Assembly (NCBI GenBank): GCA_964425195.1 | Contig: CAYRLG010000003.1 | Location: 62,001-126,000 of the forward strand | Length of the DNA: 64,000 nucleotides | Reading direction: 5' to 3' | Source: Desulfamplus sp964425195 | GTDB taxonomy: Bacteria > Desulfobacterota > Desulfobacteria > Desulfobacterales > Desulfobacteraceae | In this document: positions 1 through 9,585 of the stretch, one piece after another | Layout: each line of letters opens with the position of its first letter | How positions within the stretch are numbered: position 1 is the stretch's first letter | The notes under the pieces: generated by a model | Databases searched by the model: none | Told to the model about the DNA's origin: nothing | Seen by the model: only the letters and a program-made list of their open reading frames with translations | Made by a program: the position numbers and the translations under genes

Positions 1-5
1 AAGAT

Positions 6-119
6 ATGATCAAAATAAAATTTATATATTGGCAGGAAGAGGATATGTTTTTAGGATATTTAGATGAATTTCCTGACTATGTGACTCAAGGGAAGTCATT
101 GTGGGAAAAAAGTTATTAA
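6..119 (+). pseudogene. HicB-like antitoxin fragment
   Basis: A 37-codon reading frame at the very start of the window begins MIKIKFIYWQEEDMFLGYLD and continues through a typical HicB core (FPDYVTQGKSL). HicB antitoxins of this subfamily normally continue for another 25 or more residues with a helix after the GKS(L) motif. Here the frame stops shortly after that point and no adjacent frame restores the usual sequence. I read it as a decayed or frameshifted HicB-type antitoxin with no HicA toxin visible next to it. It could also be a genuine short protein. Confidence 0.45.
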
Positions 120-207
120 TATTGACAAAAAATTTAAGGAATTGCGTAGAAAAATCAGTTTTATTAAGTAATTATTCATAAACGGAGGATGCAAAAACAG
201 GCATTGA

Positions 208-1674
208 ATGACAAGAAAGATATTGATTAATGCACTCGATTCAGGTGAATGCAGAATAGTTACAGTCAAAGACAACAAGTTAGAAGAGTTGCATCTTGCA
301 ACAGATGCAAGAGAGATAACTCAAGGTAATATTTATAAAGGTACAATCACAAGGGTTGAGCCAAGTCTTCAGGCTGTATTTGTTGATTATGGTGCTGAAA
401 AACAAGGTTTTTTACAGCAACAAGAGATACACAGCGACTATTTTATGGATAATGATTCTGGCAATAGAACACTGAATCATATTGTAAAAAAAGGGCAGGA
501 GCTTCTCGTACAGGTCATAAAAGACCCAATAATGCACAAAGGGGCTATGCTCACTACATTTATATCGCTGCCGGGAAGATTGTCAGTGCTTATGCCCGGA
601 ACATCTACTCGTGGCGTATCAAGACAGATAAGCTGTGAAGAAGAGAGAAAAAGGCTTAAATCACTTGTCGAAACAATGAAGCTACCAGATGGCTTTGGAT
701 TAATTGTAAGAACTGCTGGTAAAGATGCCACCAAAACTATGTTAGCAAATGATCTTAAATATCTTATGAGGGTATGGAAAAATATTAGCGATAAAAGCAT
801 AGAGAGCCCAACACCTGCTCTTTTATATAAAGAACAGAATCTTGCTGTCAGAACGTTAAGAGATTACTTTACTGCAGAAGTTTCAGAGATTCTTATAGAT
901 GATGATGATGTTTTTAAAGAGGTAAAAGAGTTCATAAAAGTTATTGCCCCAAAACAGCAAAGTATTGTCAAACTTCTTAGAGGAGATACTCCAATCTTTT
1001 CAAAATATGGGCTTGAAGATCAGATTGCATCTATATTTGAGACAAAAGTACCCCTAAAATCTGGCGGGGCAATTGTAATTGACCAGACAGAAGCTCTTGT
1101 TGCCATTGATGTAAATTCAGGGAAATCTACAGGTAAAAGAAACATTGAACAGACAGCTTTTCACACTAATATTGAAGCTGCAGAAGAGATTGCAAGACAG
1201 TTAAGGCTTCGTGATATGGGTGGGCTTATTGTTATTGATTTTATTGATATGAAAGAGACCCGACACAGAACTGAAGTTATGAAAAACCTCAAGGCTTTCC
1301 TAAAAGCAGACAAGGCAAAAACAAAAGTTGGTATTATCTCTAAATTTGGACTTTTAGAGATGTCTCGCCAAAGAATTAGACCGTCAATTACATTTGGCAA
1401 TTTTACTACCTGTCCCCACTGTCAAGGACGTGGCATGATCCACTCTGTAGAAAATCTTGTTCTCTCATTTATGCGTCAACTCAATCTTAATACAATTAAA
1501 GGTGAGGTTAGAAACGTCACTGCAACTTTACCAAAAGAGATTGCAGATTATATTCTAAATAAAAAACGTAAAGAGTTGGTAGATTTAGAGAATAAACGTA
1601 ATATGACAGTATCAATTATAAGTGATCCCACGATGATCTGGGGTAATAGCGATATTGTTTATAATAAAATATGA
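208..1674 (+). CDS. rng: Ribonuclease E/G family endoribonuclease (RNase G type)
   Basis: A 488-residue protein of RNase G length. An S1 RNA-binding region lies at about residues 38-120, followed by the RNase H-like/DNase I-like catalytic core. Asp301 (AIDVNSG) and Asp344 (IVIDFIDM) match the two catalytic aspartates of RNase E. The zinc-link motif CPHC, in which paired cysteines bridge two subunits, is at residues 402-405. The family cleaves single-stranded AU-rich RNA in rRNA maturation and mRNA decay. The long C-terminal scaffold of RNase E is absent. An in-frame stop lies immediately before the ATG at 208, so this is the earliest start; the nearest GGAGG (184-188) is unusually far upstream at about 19 nt. 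Confidence 0.93.
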   Translation: MTRKILINALDSGECRIVTVKDNKLEELHLATDAREITQGNIYKGTITRVEPSLQAVFVDYGAEKQGFLQQQEIHSDYFMDNDSGNRTLNHIVKKGQELLVQVIKDPIMHKGAMLTTFISLPGRLSVLMPGTSTRGVSRQISCEEERKRLKSLVETMKLPDGFGLIVRTAGKDATKTMLANDLKYLMRVWKNISDKSIESPTPALLYKEQNLAVRTLRDYFTAEVSEILIDDDDVFKEVKEFIKVIAPKQQSIVKLLRGDTPIFSKYGLEDQIASIFETKVPLKSGGAIVIDQTEALVAIDVNSGKSTGKRNIEQTAFHTNIEAAEEIARQLRLRDMGGLIVIDFIDMKETRHRTEVMKNLKAFLKADKAKTKVGIISKFGLLEMSRQRIRPSITFGNFTTCPHCQGRGMIHSVENLVLSFMRQLNLNTIKGEVRNVTATLPKEIADYILNKKRKELVDLENKRNMTVSIISDPTMIWGNSDIVYNKI

Positions 1675-1785
1675 TCTAAACCATAACATAATGCAATTTA
1701 TCATCTCTATATTAATGATACTACTTAGATCATTATTTTTACCTTCTGTATCTCACTACAGTATAAGATATAAAAATGCTCTGTC

Positions 1786-1825
1786 TTGACATAGCCATCT
1801 CTTTTGTGTATCTGGAACAGTTCCA
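1786..1825 (+). promoter_or_regulatory. Candidate promoter with palindrome ahead of yajC-secDF
   Basis: TTGACA at 1786-1791 is followed after 17 nt by TATCTG (1809-1814), a plausible sigma-70 promoter about 75 nt upstream of yajC. A 13-nt perfect palindrome, TGGAACAGTTCCA (1813-1825), overlaps the end of the -10 element and the likely start region, so it could be an operator. Both calls rest on sequence appearance only. Confidence 0.35.
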
Positions 1826-1889
1826 ACTTGTAGTTATTAGGAGTTATTTAGGATAATTTTCTTTATTAAAATTTATGGAGGCACTTTTT

Positions 1890-2273
1890 ATGATTAGCAC
1901 AGCTTATGCAATGGGAGAAGCCGGAGCAACAGGTGCACCGGCAGGTGGTGGCTTTACAGCTTTTATTCCCCTAATTCTAATGTTTGTAATATTCTATTTT
2001 CTATTGATAAGACCACAGCAGAAAAAGGCAAAAGAGCATCAAAATATGATAAACAACCTTAAAAAAGGGGATAGAATTATAACATCTGGTGGAATACATG
2101 GTACTATAACTTCACTTGGAGATACTACACTCTCTCTTGAAATTGCTGAAAATGTGAAAATAAAAATAAATCGAGGAAATGTTGCAGCTTTGAATCAAAA
2201 ACCACCTGCTCCACAGAAAGTAAAAGAGAAAGAGAAGGCAAAAGAGCAGAGTAAAGAAAAAGAGCAAGAGTAA
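1890..2273 (+). CDS. yajC: Sec translocon accessory subunit YajC
   Basis: A small inner-membrane protein of the SecDF-YajC complex that assists SecYEG-dependent export. It has a Gly/Ala-rich N-terminus, one hydrophobic segment at about residues 22-42, and the YajC signature RPQQKKAKEHQNM followed by a basic cytoplasmic domain with the RIITSGGIHGTI stretch. The C-terminus is a Lys/Glu-rich tail. An upstream in-frame ATG at 1875 exists, but GGAGG at 1877-1881 lies inside that extension and is well spaced from the ATG at 1890, so 1890 is preferred. secD and secF follow on the same strand, as is usual for the family. Confidence 0.93.
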   Translation: MISTAYAMGEAGATGAPAGGGFTAFIPLILMFVIFYFLLIRPQQKKAKEHQNMINNLKKGDRIITSGGIHGTITSLGDTTLSLEIAENVKIKINRGNVAALNQKPPAPQKVKEKEKAKEQSKEKEQE

Positions 2274-2343
2274 ATAATTATAAGCTAACAATGAGTAATT
2301 TTACAATAAAACCAACTGTTAATAAAAACAGGAGTATTTTAGA

Positions 2344-3939
2344 TTGAAAATGTTTACATGGCGGGGAGTTACTAACATAGTAGTATTAGTAAGTGCATTT
2401 ATTTACCTTTTGCCCACCTTTAATGCTAACATCTGGCCTCATAAAAAGATAAATCTTGGGCTTGATCTCCAGGGCGGTATGCATTTAGTTCTTGAGGTTC
2501 AGACAGAGAAAGCGGTTGAAACTACCATTGAAAGAACAATAGACGAGCTAAAACAAGAGCTTAGAAAGAGAGATATAAAACATCTTGGAATATCAGTAGG
2601 TGTATCAAGTGGTGTAATATCATCAAGTGAAAAGAGAAACATAACCGTTGAGTTGGAAGGGGATGATAATCTTAAGGGCTTTAACAATATTGTCACAGAA
2701 AATTTTAACGACTTTGAGATTCTATCAACAACATCTGACAGCAATAAGCATAAAGTAGTGCTTTCACTCCCTGAAGAAGAGTCTGCTAATATACAGAAGA
2801 TGGCTACAGAACAGGCACTTGAGACTATAAGAAATCGTATAGATGAATTTGGTGTAAGTGAACCTGATATCAGAATACAAGGTGATAAAAGAATTCAGGT
2901 TCAGCTACCTGGAATCAAAGATACAAAGCGTGCCAAAGAGCTAATTGGAAAAACTGCAAGACTCAATTTTCAGCTTGTTGATGAAAATGGTGATGTTGAG
3001 GCAGCAGTAAAAGGTACCATTCCCCCTGGAGATGAGTTACTCTATGAAATTCAAGATAATGGAGCTGGAAACAAAATACCTTTTTTGATCCAAAAAAGAG
3101 TACTTCTTGATGGTAGTGCTCTTACAAATGCAAGGGTAGAGATAGATTCCCAATTTAATGAGCCTTATGTAAGTATTGAGTTTGATAGAAAAGGTGCTCG
3201 AATATTTGAGAGAATAACAGGGGAAAATATAAAGAAACGGCTTGCTATTGTGCTTGATAATAATGTCTATTCTGCACCAGTCATACAGGATAAAATAGCT
3301 GGGGGAAAGGCAAGAATTACTGGAAATTTTACAATGGAAGAGGCAAAAGACCTTGCTATTGTCCTTAGAGCAGGAGCTTTGCCAGCACCAGTAAAAATTA
3401 TTGAAGAGAGAACCGTAGGTCCAACACTTGGAGCAGACTCAATTAAGATGGGACTCATGTCTGGTTTGATTGGATGTATTATTGTAATCGTATTCATGGC
3501 AATATACTATCAGAAAGCTGGATTGATTGCTAATATAGCTCTAATTGCCAATATGGTTCTTATTGGCGGTGGGCTTGCTGCATTTCAGGCGACCCTCACA
3601 CTTCCCGGTATTGCTGGTATTATTCTCACTATTGGTATGGCAGTTGATGCAAATGTGCTAATTTATGAAAGAATAAGAGAAGAGATTGCGTCAGGCAAAA
3701 CGCCTGTTGCAGCGGTAAATGCAGGTTTTGAGCGGGCAGCGTTAACTATATTAGATGCAAATGTCACCACACTAATTGTTGCAATCGTACTTTTCCAATT
3801 TGGAACAGGACCTGTTAAAGGGTTTGCAGTTACCTTAGCTTTAGGAATTGTATCAAGCCTTTTTACTGCACTGATACTATCAAGAAGTATTTTTCAATAC
3901 TTTGTCTCTGTACGAAAGATAGCAAGATTAAGCATATAG
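2344..3939 (+). CDS. secD: Protein translocase subunit SecD
   Basis: A proton-driven membrane subunit that pulls exported proteins through the Sec channel and associates with SecF. The N-terminal membrane segment (about residues 10-28) is followed by the GLDLQGG motif near residue 40 and a large periplasmic P1 domain. A block of five membrane segments occupies roughly residues 365-525, with the conserved GMAVDANVLIYERIREE stretch of the RND-type channel. The 531-residue length is normal for a separate SecD. The start is TTG at 2344, 9 nt after GGAG (2331-2334); an ATG two codons later is spaced less well. It lies between yajC and secF. Confidence 0.95.
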   Translation: MKMFTWRGVTNIVVLVSAFIYLLPTFNANIWPHKKINLGLDLQGGMHLVLEVQTEKAVETTIERTIDELKQELRKRDIKHLGISVGVSSGVISSSEKRNITVELEGDDNLKGFNNIVTENFNDFEILSTTSDSNKHKVVLSLPEEESANIQKMATEQALETIRNRIDEFGVSEPDIRIQGDKRIQVQLPGIKDTKRAKELIGKTARLNFQLVDENGDVEAAVKGTIPPGDELLYEIQDNGAGNKIPFLIQKRVLLDGSALTNARVEIDSQFNEPYVSIEFDRKGARIFERITGENIKKRLAIVLDNNVYSAPVIQDKIAGGKARITGNFTMEEAKDLAIVLRAGALPAPVKIIEERTVGPTLGADSIKMGLMSGLIGCIIVIVFMAIYYQKAGLIANIALIANMVLIGGGLAAFQATLTLPGIAGIILTIGMAVDANVLIYERIREEIASGKTPVAAVNAGFERAALTILDANVTTLIVAIVLFQFGTGPVKGFAVTLALGIVSSLFTALILSRSIFQYFVSVRKIARLSI

Positions 3940-4028
3940 ATGGCACATAACAAAAATAGAATTTATCAGCCATTTATAACCATGAAAATCATAATCTATT
4001 TTTACGGAATTAAGGAATATAACATATA

Positions 4029-5069
4029 ATGCAGTTTATAAAACCTGATATTAATATTAATTTTACAGGCAACAGGGTAAAGGCATACATCTTCTCTATT
4101 GTCCTTATTATAGTTAGCTCCATCTCCCTTGTAATACATGGAGGTCCTAATTATGGAATTGATTTTGCAGGTGGAACACTTATACAGGTGAAGTTCGACA
4201 AGAATGTCCCTATTGAAAATATACGTACAGGACTTAGCACAATGGGACTTCAAAATGCCTCTGTCCAAAATTTTGGAGAAGATGGCGAGAATGAATTTCT
4301 AATCAGGGCAAGCAACTCTGAGTCAACCGGAGGTGAACTATCTCAAGCAGTTACTCAAGCATTAAAGATATCTACCGGTGCTGAATCAGAGATCAGAAGA
4401 GTAGAGATGGTTGGTCCTCAAGTTGGACAAGACTTAAGAACGCAAGCTCTTCTTGCTATCTTTTACTCTCTTCTTTTTATAACTATATACATCTCTGGTA
4501 GATTTGAAATGAAATGGGTACTCTCTGGCATAATTGCTGGTGCATTAATGTCAGGAGTATATTTTTTATCTCTGTTCAAAATTGGAATACCACTATTAAT
4601 TGCAGCAGCTATTATTATTACTATAGCTCTATTTTGGTATATGAATCTTAAATATGCTATGGGAGCTCTTGTTGCTCTAATTCACGATGTTGTGATAACA
4701 GTAGGTATTTTTTCTATACTGAATCTTGAGTTCTCCCTTCAGATCATAGCTGCTCTTCTTACCATAATCGGTTATTCTTTAAATGATACAATAATTGTAT
4801 TTGACAGAATAAGAGAAAATGTAACACGCTCAACCAAACTACCTTTAGAAAAAATAATTAATAAGAGTATCAACGAAACTTTAAGTAGAACTATTCTTAC
4901 TGCAGGTACTACTTTAATGGTTCTTTTAGCTCTATTTTTTATGGGTGGGGAGATTATTCATAACTTTGCATTTGCCATGATTATTGGCATTGTTATTGGT
5001 ACTTACTCTTCAATTTTTATTGCAAGTCCTATATTAATTGCATCGTTGTCTCACGAGAAAAAACGTTAG
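4029..5069 (+). CDS. secF: Protein translocase subunit SecF
   Basis: Partner of SecD in the inner membrane. It has an N-terminal membrane segment at about residues 18-38, the GIDFAGGT motif just after it, a short periplasmic domain, and five C-terminal membrane helices. The family signature GYSLNDTIIVFDRIREN occurs near residue 250. The 346-residue length is slightly above the usual SecF length (about 310). Residues 175-210 include an extra hydrophobic stretch (LLIAAAIIITIALFWYMNL) that accounts for part of the excess. It is downstream of secD with an 89-nt gap. Confidence 0.95.
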   Translation: MQFIKPDININFTGNRVKAYIFSIVLIIVSSISLVIHGGPNYGIDFAGGTLIQVKFDKNVPIENIRTGLSTMGLQNASVQNFGEDGENEFLIRASNSESTGGELSQAVTQALKISTGAESEIRRVEMVGPQVGQDLRTQALLAIFYSLLFITIYISGRFEMKWVLSGIIAGALMSGVYFLSLFKIGIPLLIAAAIIITIALFWYMNLKYAMGALVALIHDVVITVGIFSILNLEFSLQIIAALLTIIGYSLNDTIIVFDRIRENVTRSTKLPLEKIINKSINETLSRTILTAGTTLMVLLALFFMGGEIIHNFAFAMIIGIVIGTYSSIFIASPILIASLSHEKKR

Positions 5070-5088
5070 TATAAAAAATGGTATCTAT

Positions 5089-5850
5089 ATGAAACAGATT
5101 TCCAGACTCTCTCTTTTTGGTTCCCTTTTTTGGGGAGTTTTTTTAATGTCATTAACTCTTATTTCAATGACATCATGTTCAACTATTGAGCCTTCTAAAA
5201 AAACAGAGTCTATAGAAGATAAGTCTGGAAATTTTGTAAAGAATAAAAGTTCTAAAGATATTGAACAAAGGGTTGATGAACTATATATAAGATTGCAGAA
5301 AATAGAGCAGATGATTGGTCTTAGTGAGCCTAATAAGAATCAGAATATAGAAGAAGAGTATTTAGATGAAGAGCTTATCGAGCCAGACGAGTCATCATCT
5401 TCTGGCTTATCCAACTACAATAGAGAGGCTAATACTTTATCTTACTCTAATTCTCCATCAGATGAGAGTTCTCTATCTTCTCCTGAAGCCCAATATAAAA
5501 AAGCAAGAGAGCTTCTACTTGGAAAAAATTTTAGTGCTGCAGAAAAGAGTTTTAGTGAAGTTGCACTAAAATACCCAAATCATCAACTGGCAGTTAATTC
5601 GCTTTACTGGATGGGAGAGTGTCGGTACTCTGTTAAAGATTATCAGGGTGCCATCTCAATTTTTAAACAGTTAGTAGATAAATATCCTGATGGTAGAAAA
5701 GTGCCTGATGCTCTTTTGAAAACTGCATACTCGTATCTATCTATTAATGATAATGACAATGCCCTTGAGTATCTCAAAACTGTTGTAAGGAAGTTTCCAT
5801 TTTCACCTGCTGGAGAAAAAGCTGAGAAAAAACTCCAATCTCTTAGGTAA
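5089..5850 (+). CDS. TPR lipoprotein, CpoB/YbgF (Tol-Pal associated) type
   Basis: A predicted periplasmic lipoprotein of 253 residues. The N-terminal signal segment ends in SMTSC, an acceptable lipobox, so Cys would be the first mature residue. A short helical region follows (DIEQRVDELYIRLQKIEQM), as in the YbgF trimerisation segment, then a Ser/Glu-rich linker. About 120 residues of tetratricopeptide repeats (AQYKKARELLLGKNFSAAEK onward) close the protein. The family coordinates peptidoglycan synthesis with outer-membrane constriction through Tol-Pal. No tol or pal gene is adjacent here, so the Tol link is by family only. An upstream in-frame TTG at 5038 would lie inside secF; the ATG at 5089 places the signal peptide correctly. 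Confidence 0.8.
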   Translation: MKQISRLSLFGSLFWGVFLMSLTLISMTSCSTIEPSKKTESIEDKSGNFVKNKSSKDIEQRVDELYIRLQKIEQMIGLSEPNKNQNIEEEYLDEELIEPDESSSSGLSNYNREANTLSYSNSPSDESSLSSPEAQYKKARELLLGKNFSAAEKSFSEVALKYPNHQLAVNSLYWMGECRYSVKDYQGAISIFKQLVDKYPDGRKVPDALLKTAYSYLSINDNDNALEYLKTVVRKFPFSPAGEKAEKKLQSLR

Positions 5851-5895
5851 AAACATTTAATCAAATAGCCTGTTAATTGAATAGTCAATATATAA

Positions 5896-7110
5896 ATGTC
5901 TCAGACAATCTACAACTATCTGCCCTGGTTTATACTCAAAAACATTCCCGGAGTTGGGAATATCTTATATAGACGCCTAATCCAAAAATTTGGTTCTCCG
6001 GAAAATGTTCTAAGTGCCGATCAGCATCAGTTGATGACTATTAAAGGCATGAGTAGTAAATCTCTGTCTGCAATATTAAACCCTGCTTTTAGAAACGCTC
6101 CAGTATTAGACGATCTAAAAAATGAGATAAGAGAGATTGAAAAGCGTGGATTTAAAATTGTTACAATGGTTGAAGATAACTATCCCAAACTGCTTAAACA
6201 GATTCCTGATCCACCTCCATATTTTACATACATAGGTTCACTTGATACCCTTAATGACGATAGTATCTCCACTCCATCTATTGCAATTGTAGGATCACGA
6301 GAAGCTACCTCTTACGGGCTTAATATAGCAGAGACACTTGCATACAATTTAGTATCCAATGGATTTGAAGTAGTAAGTGGTATGGCTCTTGGAATTGACA
6401 CTGCTGCACATAAAGGAGCATTACGGGCACAAGGAAGAACAGTTGCGGTTCTTGGCAGTGGTCTTGCTAAAATTTATCCATCTGAAAACAGACAAATGTT
6501 CTATAAAATAGCAGATAGTGGAGCGGTCATTTCAGAGTTCAAAGTCCAATCTGAACCAGAAGGGCACAATTTTCCCATAAGGAATAGGATCATAGCTGGT
6601 ATGTCATTAGGTACAGTTGTGGTTGAGGCTGCACAAAAGAGTGGCTCTCTTATCACGGCACGCCTTGCAGCAGAGTATAATAGAGAAGTGTTTGCTGTGC
6701 CAGGAGACATAAACTCATTTAAGAGCACAGGAACTCACTCACTTTTAAAACAGGGTGCAAAACTTGTGGCAAACTATATGGATATTGTTGAGGAGCTAAC
6801 CTATATACTCAACTTACGAGTCTCTTTTACAAAGGATAATAAAGACCTTAAATCTTTGAATAAAAATACCCTTCATAAAGAGCAGTTACAATTTAAAGAG
6901 AAAGAGCTTTTTGAAGATAAGGAAGAGAAAACTGATAATTATCAAGATGCGGTTCTAAATATACTTCAATCGTCATCTTCTCCAATACATATTGACAAAA
7001 TTATTGAGCAGTCTGAGCTTGATACAGGCGGCATAACAGCAGCACTAATGTCTCTTGAACTTATGGGGTTAGTGAAGCACTATCCAGGAAAGATGTTTTA
7101 TAAAAATTAA
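5896..7110 (+). CDS. dprA: DNA-processing protein DprA/Smf
   Basis: A 404-residue single-strand DNA-binding protein that loads RecA during natural transformation. A helix-hairpin-helix/SAM-like N-terminal region (KNIPGVGNILYRRL) precedes the Rossmann-like DprA fold. Conserved blocks are IVGSREAT at about 131-138, SGMALGIDTAAH at 161-172 and VLGSGLAKIYPSEN near 185-198. A winged-helix domain closes the protein from about residue 345 onward. There is no strong ribosome-binding site. It sits upstream of topA, an order often seen in bacteria. Many non-competent bacteria also carry dprA, so this alone does not prove competence. Confidence 0.93.
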   Translation: MSQTIYNYLPWFILKNIPGVGNILYRRLIQKFGSPENVLSADQHQLMTIKGMSSKSLSAILNPAFRNAPVLDDLKNEIREIEKRGFKIVTMVEDNYPKLLKQIPDPPPYFTYIGSLDTLNDDSISTPSIAIVGSREATSYGLNIAETLAYNLVSNGFEVVSGMALGIDTAAHKGALRAQGRTVAVLGSGLAKIYPSENRQMFYKIADSGAVISEFKVQSEPEGHNFPIRNRIIAGMSLGTVVVEAAQKSGSLITARLAAEYNREVFAVPGDINSFKSTGTHSLLKQGAKLVANYMDIVEELTYILNLRVSFTKDNKDLKSLNKNTLHKEQLQFKEKELFEDKEEKTDNYQDAVLNILQSSSSPIHIDKIIEQSELDTGGITAALMSLELMGLVKHYPGKMFYKN

Positions 7111-7121
7111 CTTTGTAATCC

Positions 7122-7148
7122 CCAATTTGCTGATAAATTGGCTCTTTT
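7122..7148 (+). terminator. Weak stem-loop after dprA
   Basis: CCAATTT (7122-7128) and AAATTGG (7135-7141) form a 7-bp stem with a 6-nt loop, followed by CTCTTTT. This looks like a modest rho-independent terminator 12 nt after the dprA stop codon. The stem is AT-rich and the T-run is short, so termination would be partial. Confidence 0.4.
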
Positions 7149-7263
7149 AATATATATCTTTTTATTATTAGCTATAAAAAACAGTTATCATAATCTTTGC
7201 ATAATAAAAATTTATAAGTATAAATCTAATTGCAATGGCTTTAAAATGTTTGAGGAGTAAAAT

Positions 7264-9585
7264 TTGAGTAAACCACTGTTAATTGTTGAATCCCCTACTA
7301 AAGTCAAAACACTTAAAAAATATTTAGGCAACGAATATAATGTTGCGGCTACCTCTGGTCATATCAAAGACCTTCCGCAAAAAGAGCTTGGTATTGACAT
7401 TGAAAACAACTTTAAAGCTGAATATTTAAACATAAAAGGTAAATCTAAAATAATTCAAGATTTAAAAAGTGCCGCTGGTGCTACTGAAACTATCTATCTT
7501 GCACCTGACCCTGATCGTGAAGGAGAGGCTATTGCATTTCATACTGCTGAAATTTTAAAGAGAAAGGGACGAAAATTTTATAGGGTTCTTATTCATGAAC
7601 TTACAAAAAAAGGTATTACTGAAGCATTAAGTCACCCCACGGATCTTAATATTGATAAGTATGAGGCGCAGCAAACCAGAAGAACACTTGATCGTTTGGT
7701 TGGATATCAGATATCTCCACTTTTGTGGAGACGTGTTCAAGGAAGTTTAAGTGCTGGGCGGGTTCAGTCAGTTGCTGTAAAAATTATATGTGATCGTGAA
7801 AGAGAGATCAGAGCTTTTGTGCCAGAAGAGTATTGGACAATTGCTGCTTATCTACTTGCAAAGACTTCTCCTCCTGCCTTCTGTGCCTATCTTGTTAGAC
7901 ATAAAGGTAAAAAAATATCTATTTCCAATGAAACAAAAGCATATCAGATAATAAAAGAGCTTAAATCGTCAGAGTTCATAGTTGATAAAATCGCCATAAA
8001 AACACTGACTAAACAACCTCTTCCCCCTTTTATTACAAGTAAACTCCAGCAAGATGCCATAAATAGACTAAAATTTTCTGCTAAAAAGACAATGTCTGTT
8101 GCACAGCAGCTTTACGAAGGTATTGAAATTGGCACAGGAGGTCCTGAAGGTCTTATTACCTATATGCGTACAGACTCCACACGTATCTCTTCTGAAGCTG
8201 CAACAGAAGCTCTAACACTTATAGAAGAAAAATTTGGTGTTGAATATACAATGGAAAAGCCAAGGTTTTTTAAAAACAAAAATAAAGCACAAGATGCCCA
8301 TGAGGCAATAAGACCTACATCAGTTTTTAATACTCCGGGTAAGGTTCAGCCATATTTGACACCAGATCAATTTAAGTTATATGATCTTATCTGGAAAAGA
8401 TTTGTTGCATCCCAGATGGCTCCGGCAGTTATTGATCAAAAAAACGTATCTATTGCTGCTGGCGAATACACATTTAATGTGGGCGGCAATAGTGTAAAAT
8501 TTCAAGGTTTTATGGCACTCTATTCTGATACTGATGATAAACCAGATGAAAACAATGGAGATATACCACCAGAGAGTCGTGAAAAATCAGCAGAAAAAGA
8601 GCGTAATGTTATTCCAGAACTTGAAGAGGGGATGAAATTGGATACAAAAAATATCACTCCAACTCAGCACTTTACTAAACCGCCTCCAAGGTTTTCAGAA
8701 GCATCATTAGTCAAGGAGCTTGAAGAGAATGGAATTGGAAGACCAAGCACTTATGCAACTATTCTTTCAACTATACGAGATAAAGGTTATGTTGATCTTG
8801 TAAAGAAATATTTCATTCCAAATGAGCTTGGCTTTATTGTCAACGATCTTTTAGTGACATCATTTCCTGAAATTCTTGATGCAGCATTTACAGCACAAAT
8901 GGAGAATAATCTTGATAATATTGAGAATGGTACACGTAAGCCTCTTGAGGTGCTTAACGATTTTTATGCACCTTTTAAAGAGAGGCTTGCCAGTGCATTA
9001 GAAAATATGCTTAACGTAAAAGGTGTTGGAATACCCACAGACCTAAAATGTCCGCTTTGCAATAAACAGCTAAATATTAAGATAGGAAAAAACGGACACT
9101 TTATAGCTTGCACAGGATATCCTCAATGTTCGTTTTCAAGTAATTATACCCGTGACGAAAAGGGAACTATTCTGATTTCTGATAGTGTTGCAGCATCAGA
9201 CTTAACCCCAGTCAAAAATTGTGATAAATGTGGGAAGCCAATGGTTAAAAAAGAGGGTCGTTATGGGGAGTTTCTTGCCTGTACAGGTTATCCTGAATGT
9301 AAAAATACAGAGTCAGTCTATATGGTAGAACCTGTTAAATCAACTGATATCCAATGCCCAGTTAAAGGTTGCACAGGAATGATTGTAAGTAAAAAATCTC
9401 GGCGAGGTAAAGATTTTTACGGATGTGATAAATATCCTGACTGTGACTTTGCATCATGGGATAAACCCATAAATAGAGAGTGCCCTAAATGTGGGTCTCC
9501 TTATTTAGTTGAAAAAGAGACAAAAAAAGATGGGCTTATAGTTGCATGTACAGTTAAAGAGTGTGGTTACAAAGAGTCAAGATGA
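7264..9585 (+). CDS. topA: DNA topoisomerase I
   Basis: A type IA topoisomerase that relaxes negative supercoils by single-strand passage. The TOPRIM domain starts at residue 1 (KPLLIVESPTKVKTLKKYLG) with the DPDREGEAIAFH metal-binding motif near residue 80. The catalytic tyrosine is Tyr300 in YMRTDSTRIS. Four C-terminal zinc-ribbon units run from about residue 596, each with paired cysteines (CPLC...CTGYPQC, CDKC...CTGYPEC, CPVKGC...CDKYPDC, CPKC...CTVKEC). The start is TTG at 7264 with GAGGAG about 5 nt upstream. The 3' end overlaps the convergent ABC ATPase gene by 19 nt. Confidence 0.96.
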   Translation: MSKPLLIVESPTKVKTLKKYLGNEYNVAATSGHIKDLPQKELGIDIENNFKAEYLNIKGKSKIIQDLKSAAGATETIYLAPDPDREGEAIAFHTAEILKRKGRKFYRVLIHELTKKGITEALSHPTDLNIDKYEAQQTRRTLDRLVGYQISPLLWRRVQGSLSAGRVQSVAVKIICDREREIRAFVPEEYWTIAAYLLAKTSPPAFCAYLVRHKGKKISISNETKAYQIIKELKSSEFIVDKIAIKTLTKQPLPPFITSKLQQDAINRLKFSAKKTMSVAQQLYEGIEIGTGGPEGLITYMRTDSTRISSEAATEALTLIEEKFGVEYTMEKPRFFKNKNKAQDAHEAIRPTSVFNTPGKVQPYLTPDQFKLYDLIWKRFVASQMAPAVIDQKNVSIAAGEYTFNVGGNSVKFQGFMALYSDTDDKPDENNGDIPPESREKSAEKERNVIPELEEGMKLDTKNITPTQHFTKPPPRFSEASLVKELEENGIGRPSTYATILSTIRDKGYVDLVKKYFIPNELGFIVNDLLVTSFPEILDAAFTAQMENNLDNIENGTRKPLEVLNDFYAPFKERLASALENMLNVKGVGIPTDLKCPLCNKQLNIKIGKNGHFIACTGYPQCSFSSNYTRDEKGTILISDSVAASDLTPVKNCDKCGKPMVKKEGRYGEFLACTGYPECKNTESVYMVEPVKSTDIQCPVKGCTGMIVSKKSRRGKDFYGCDKYPDCDFASWDKPINRECPKCGSPYLVEKETKKDGLIVACTVKECGYKESR

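Noticed and set aside
122..150. TTGACA at 122-127 as the promoter of the RNase G gene
   Set aside because: No acceptable -10 element occurs at 16-18 nt spacing.
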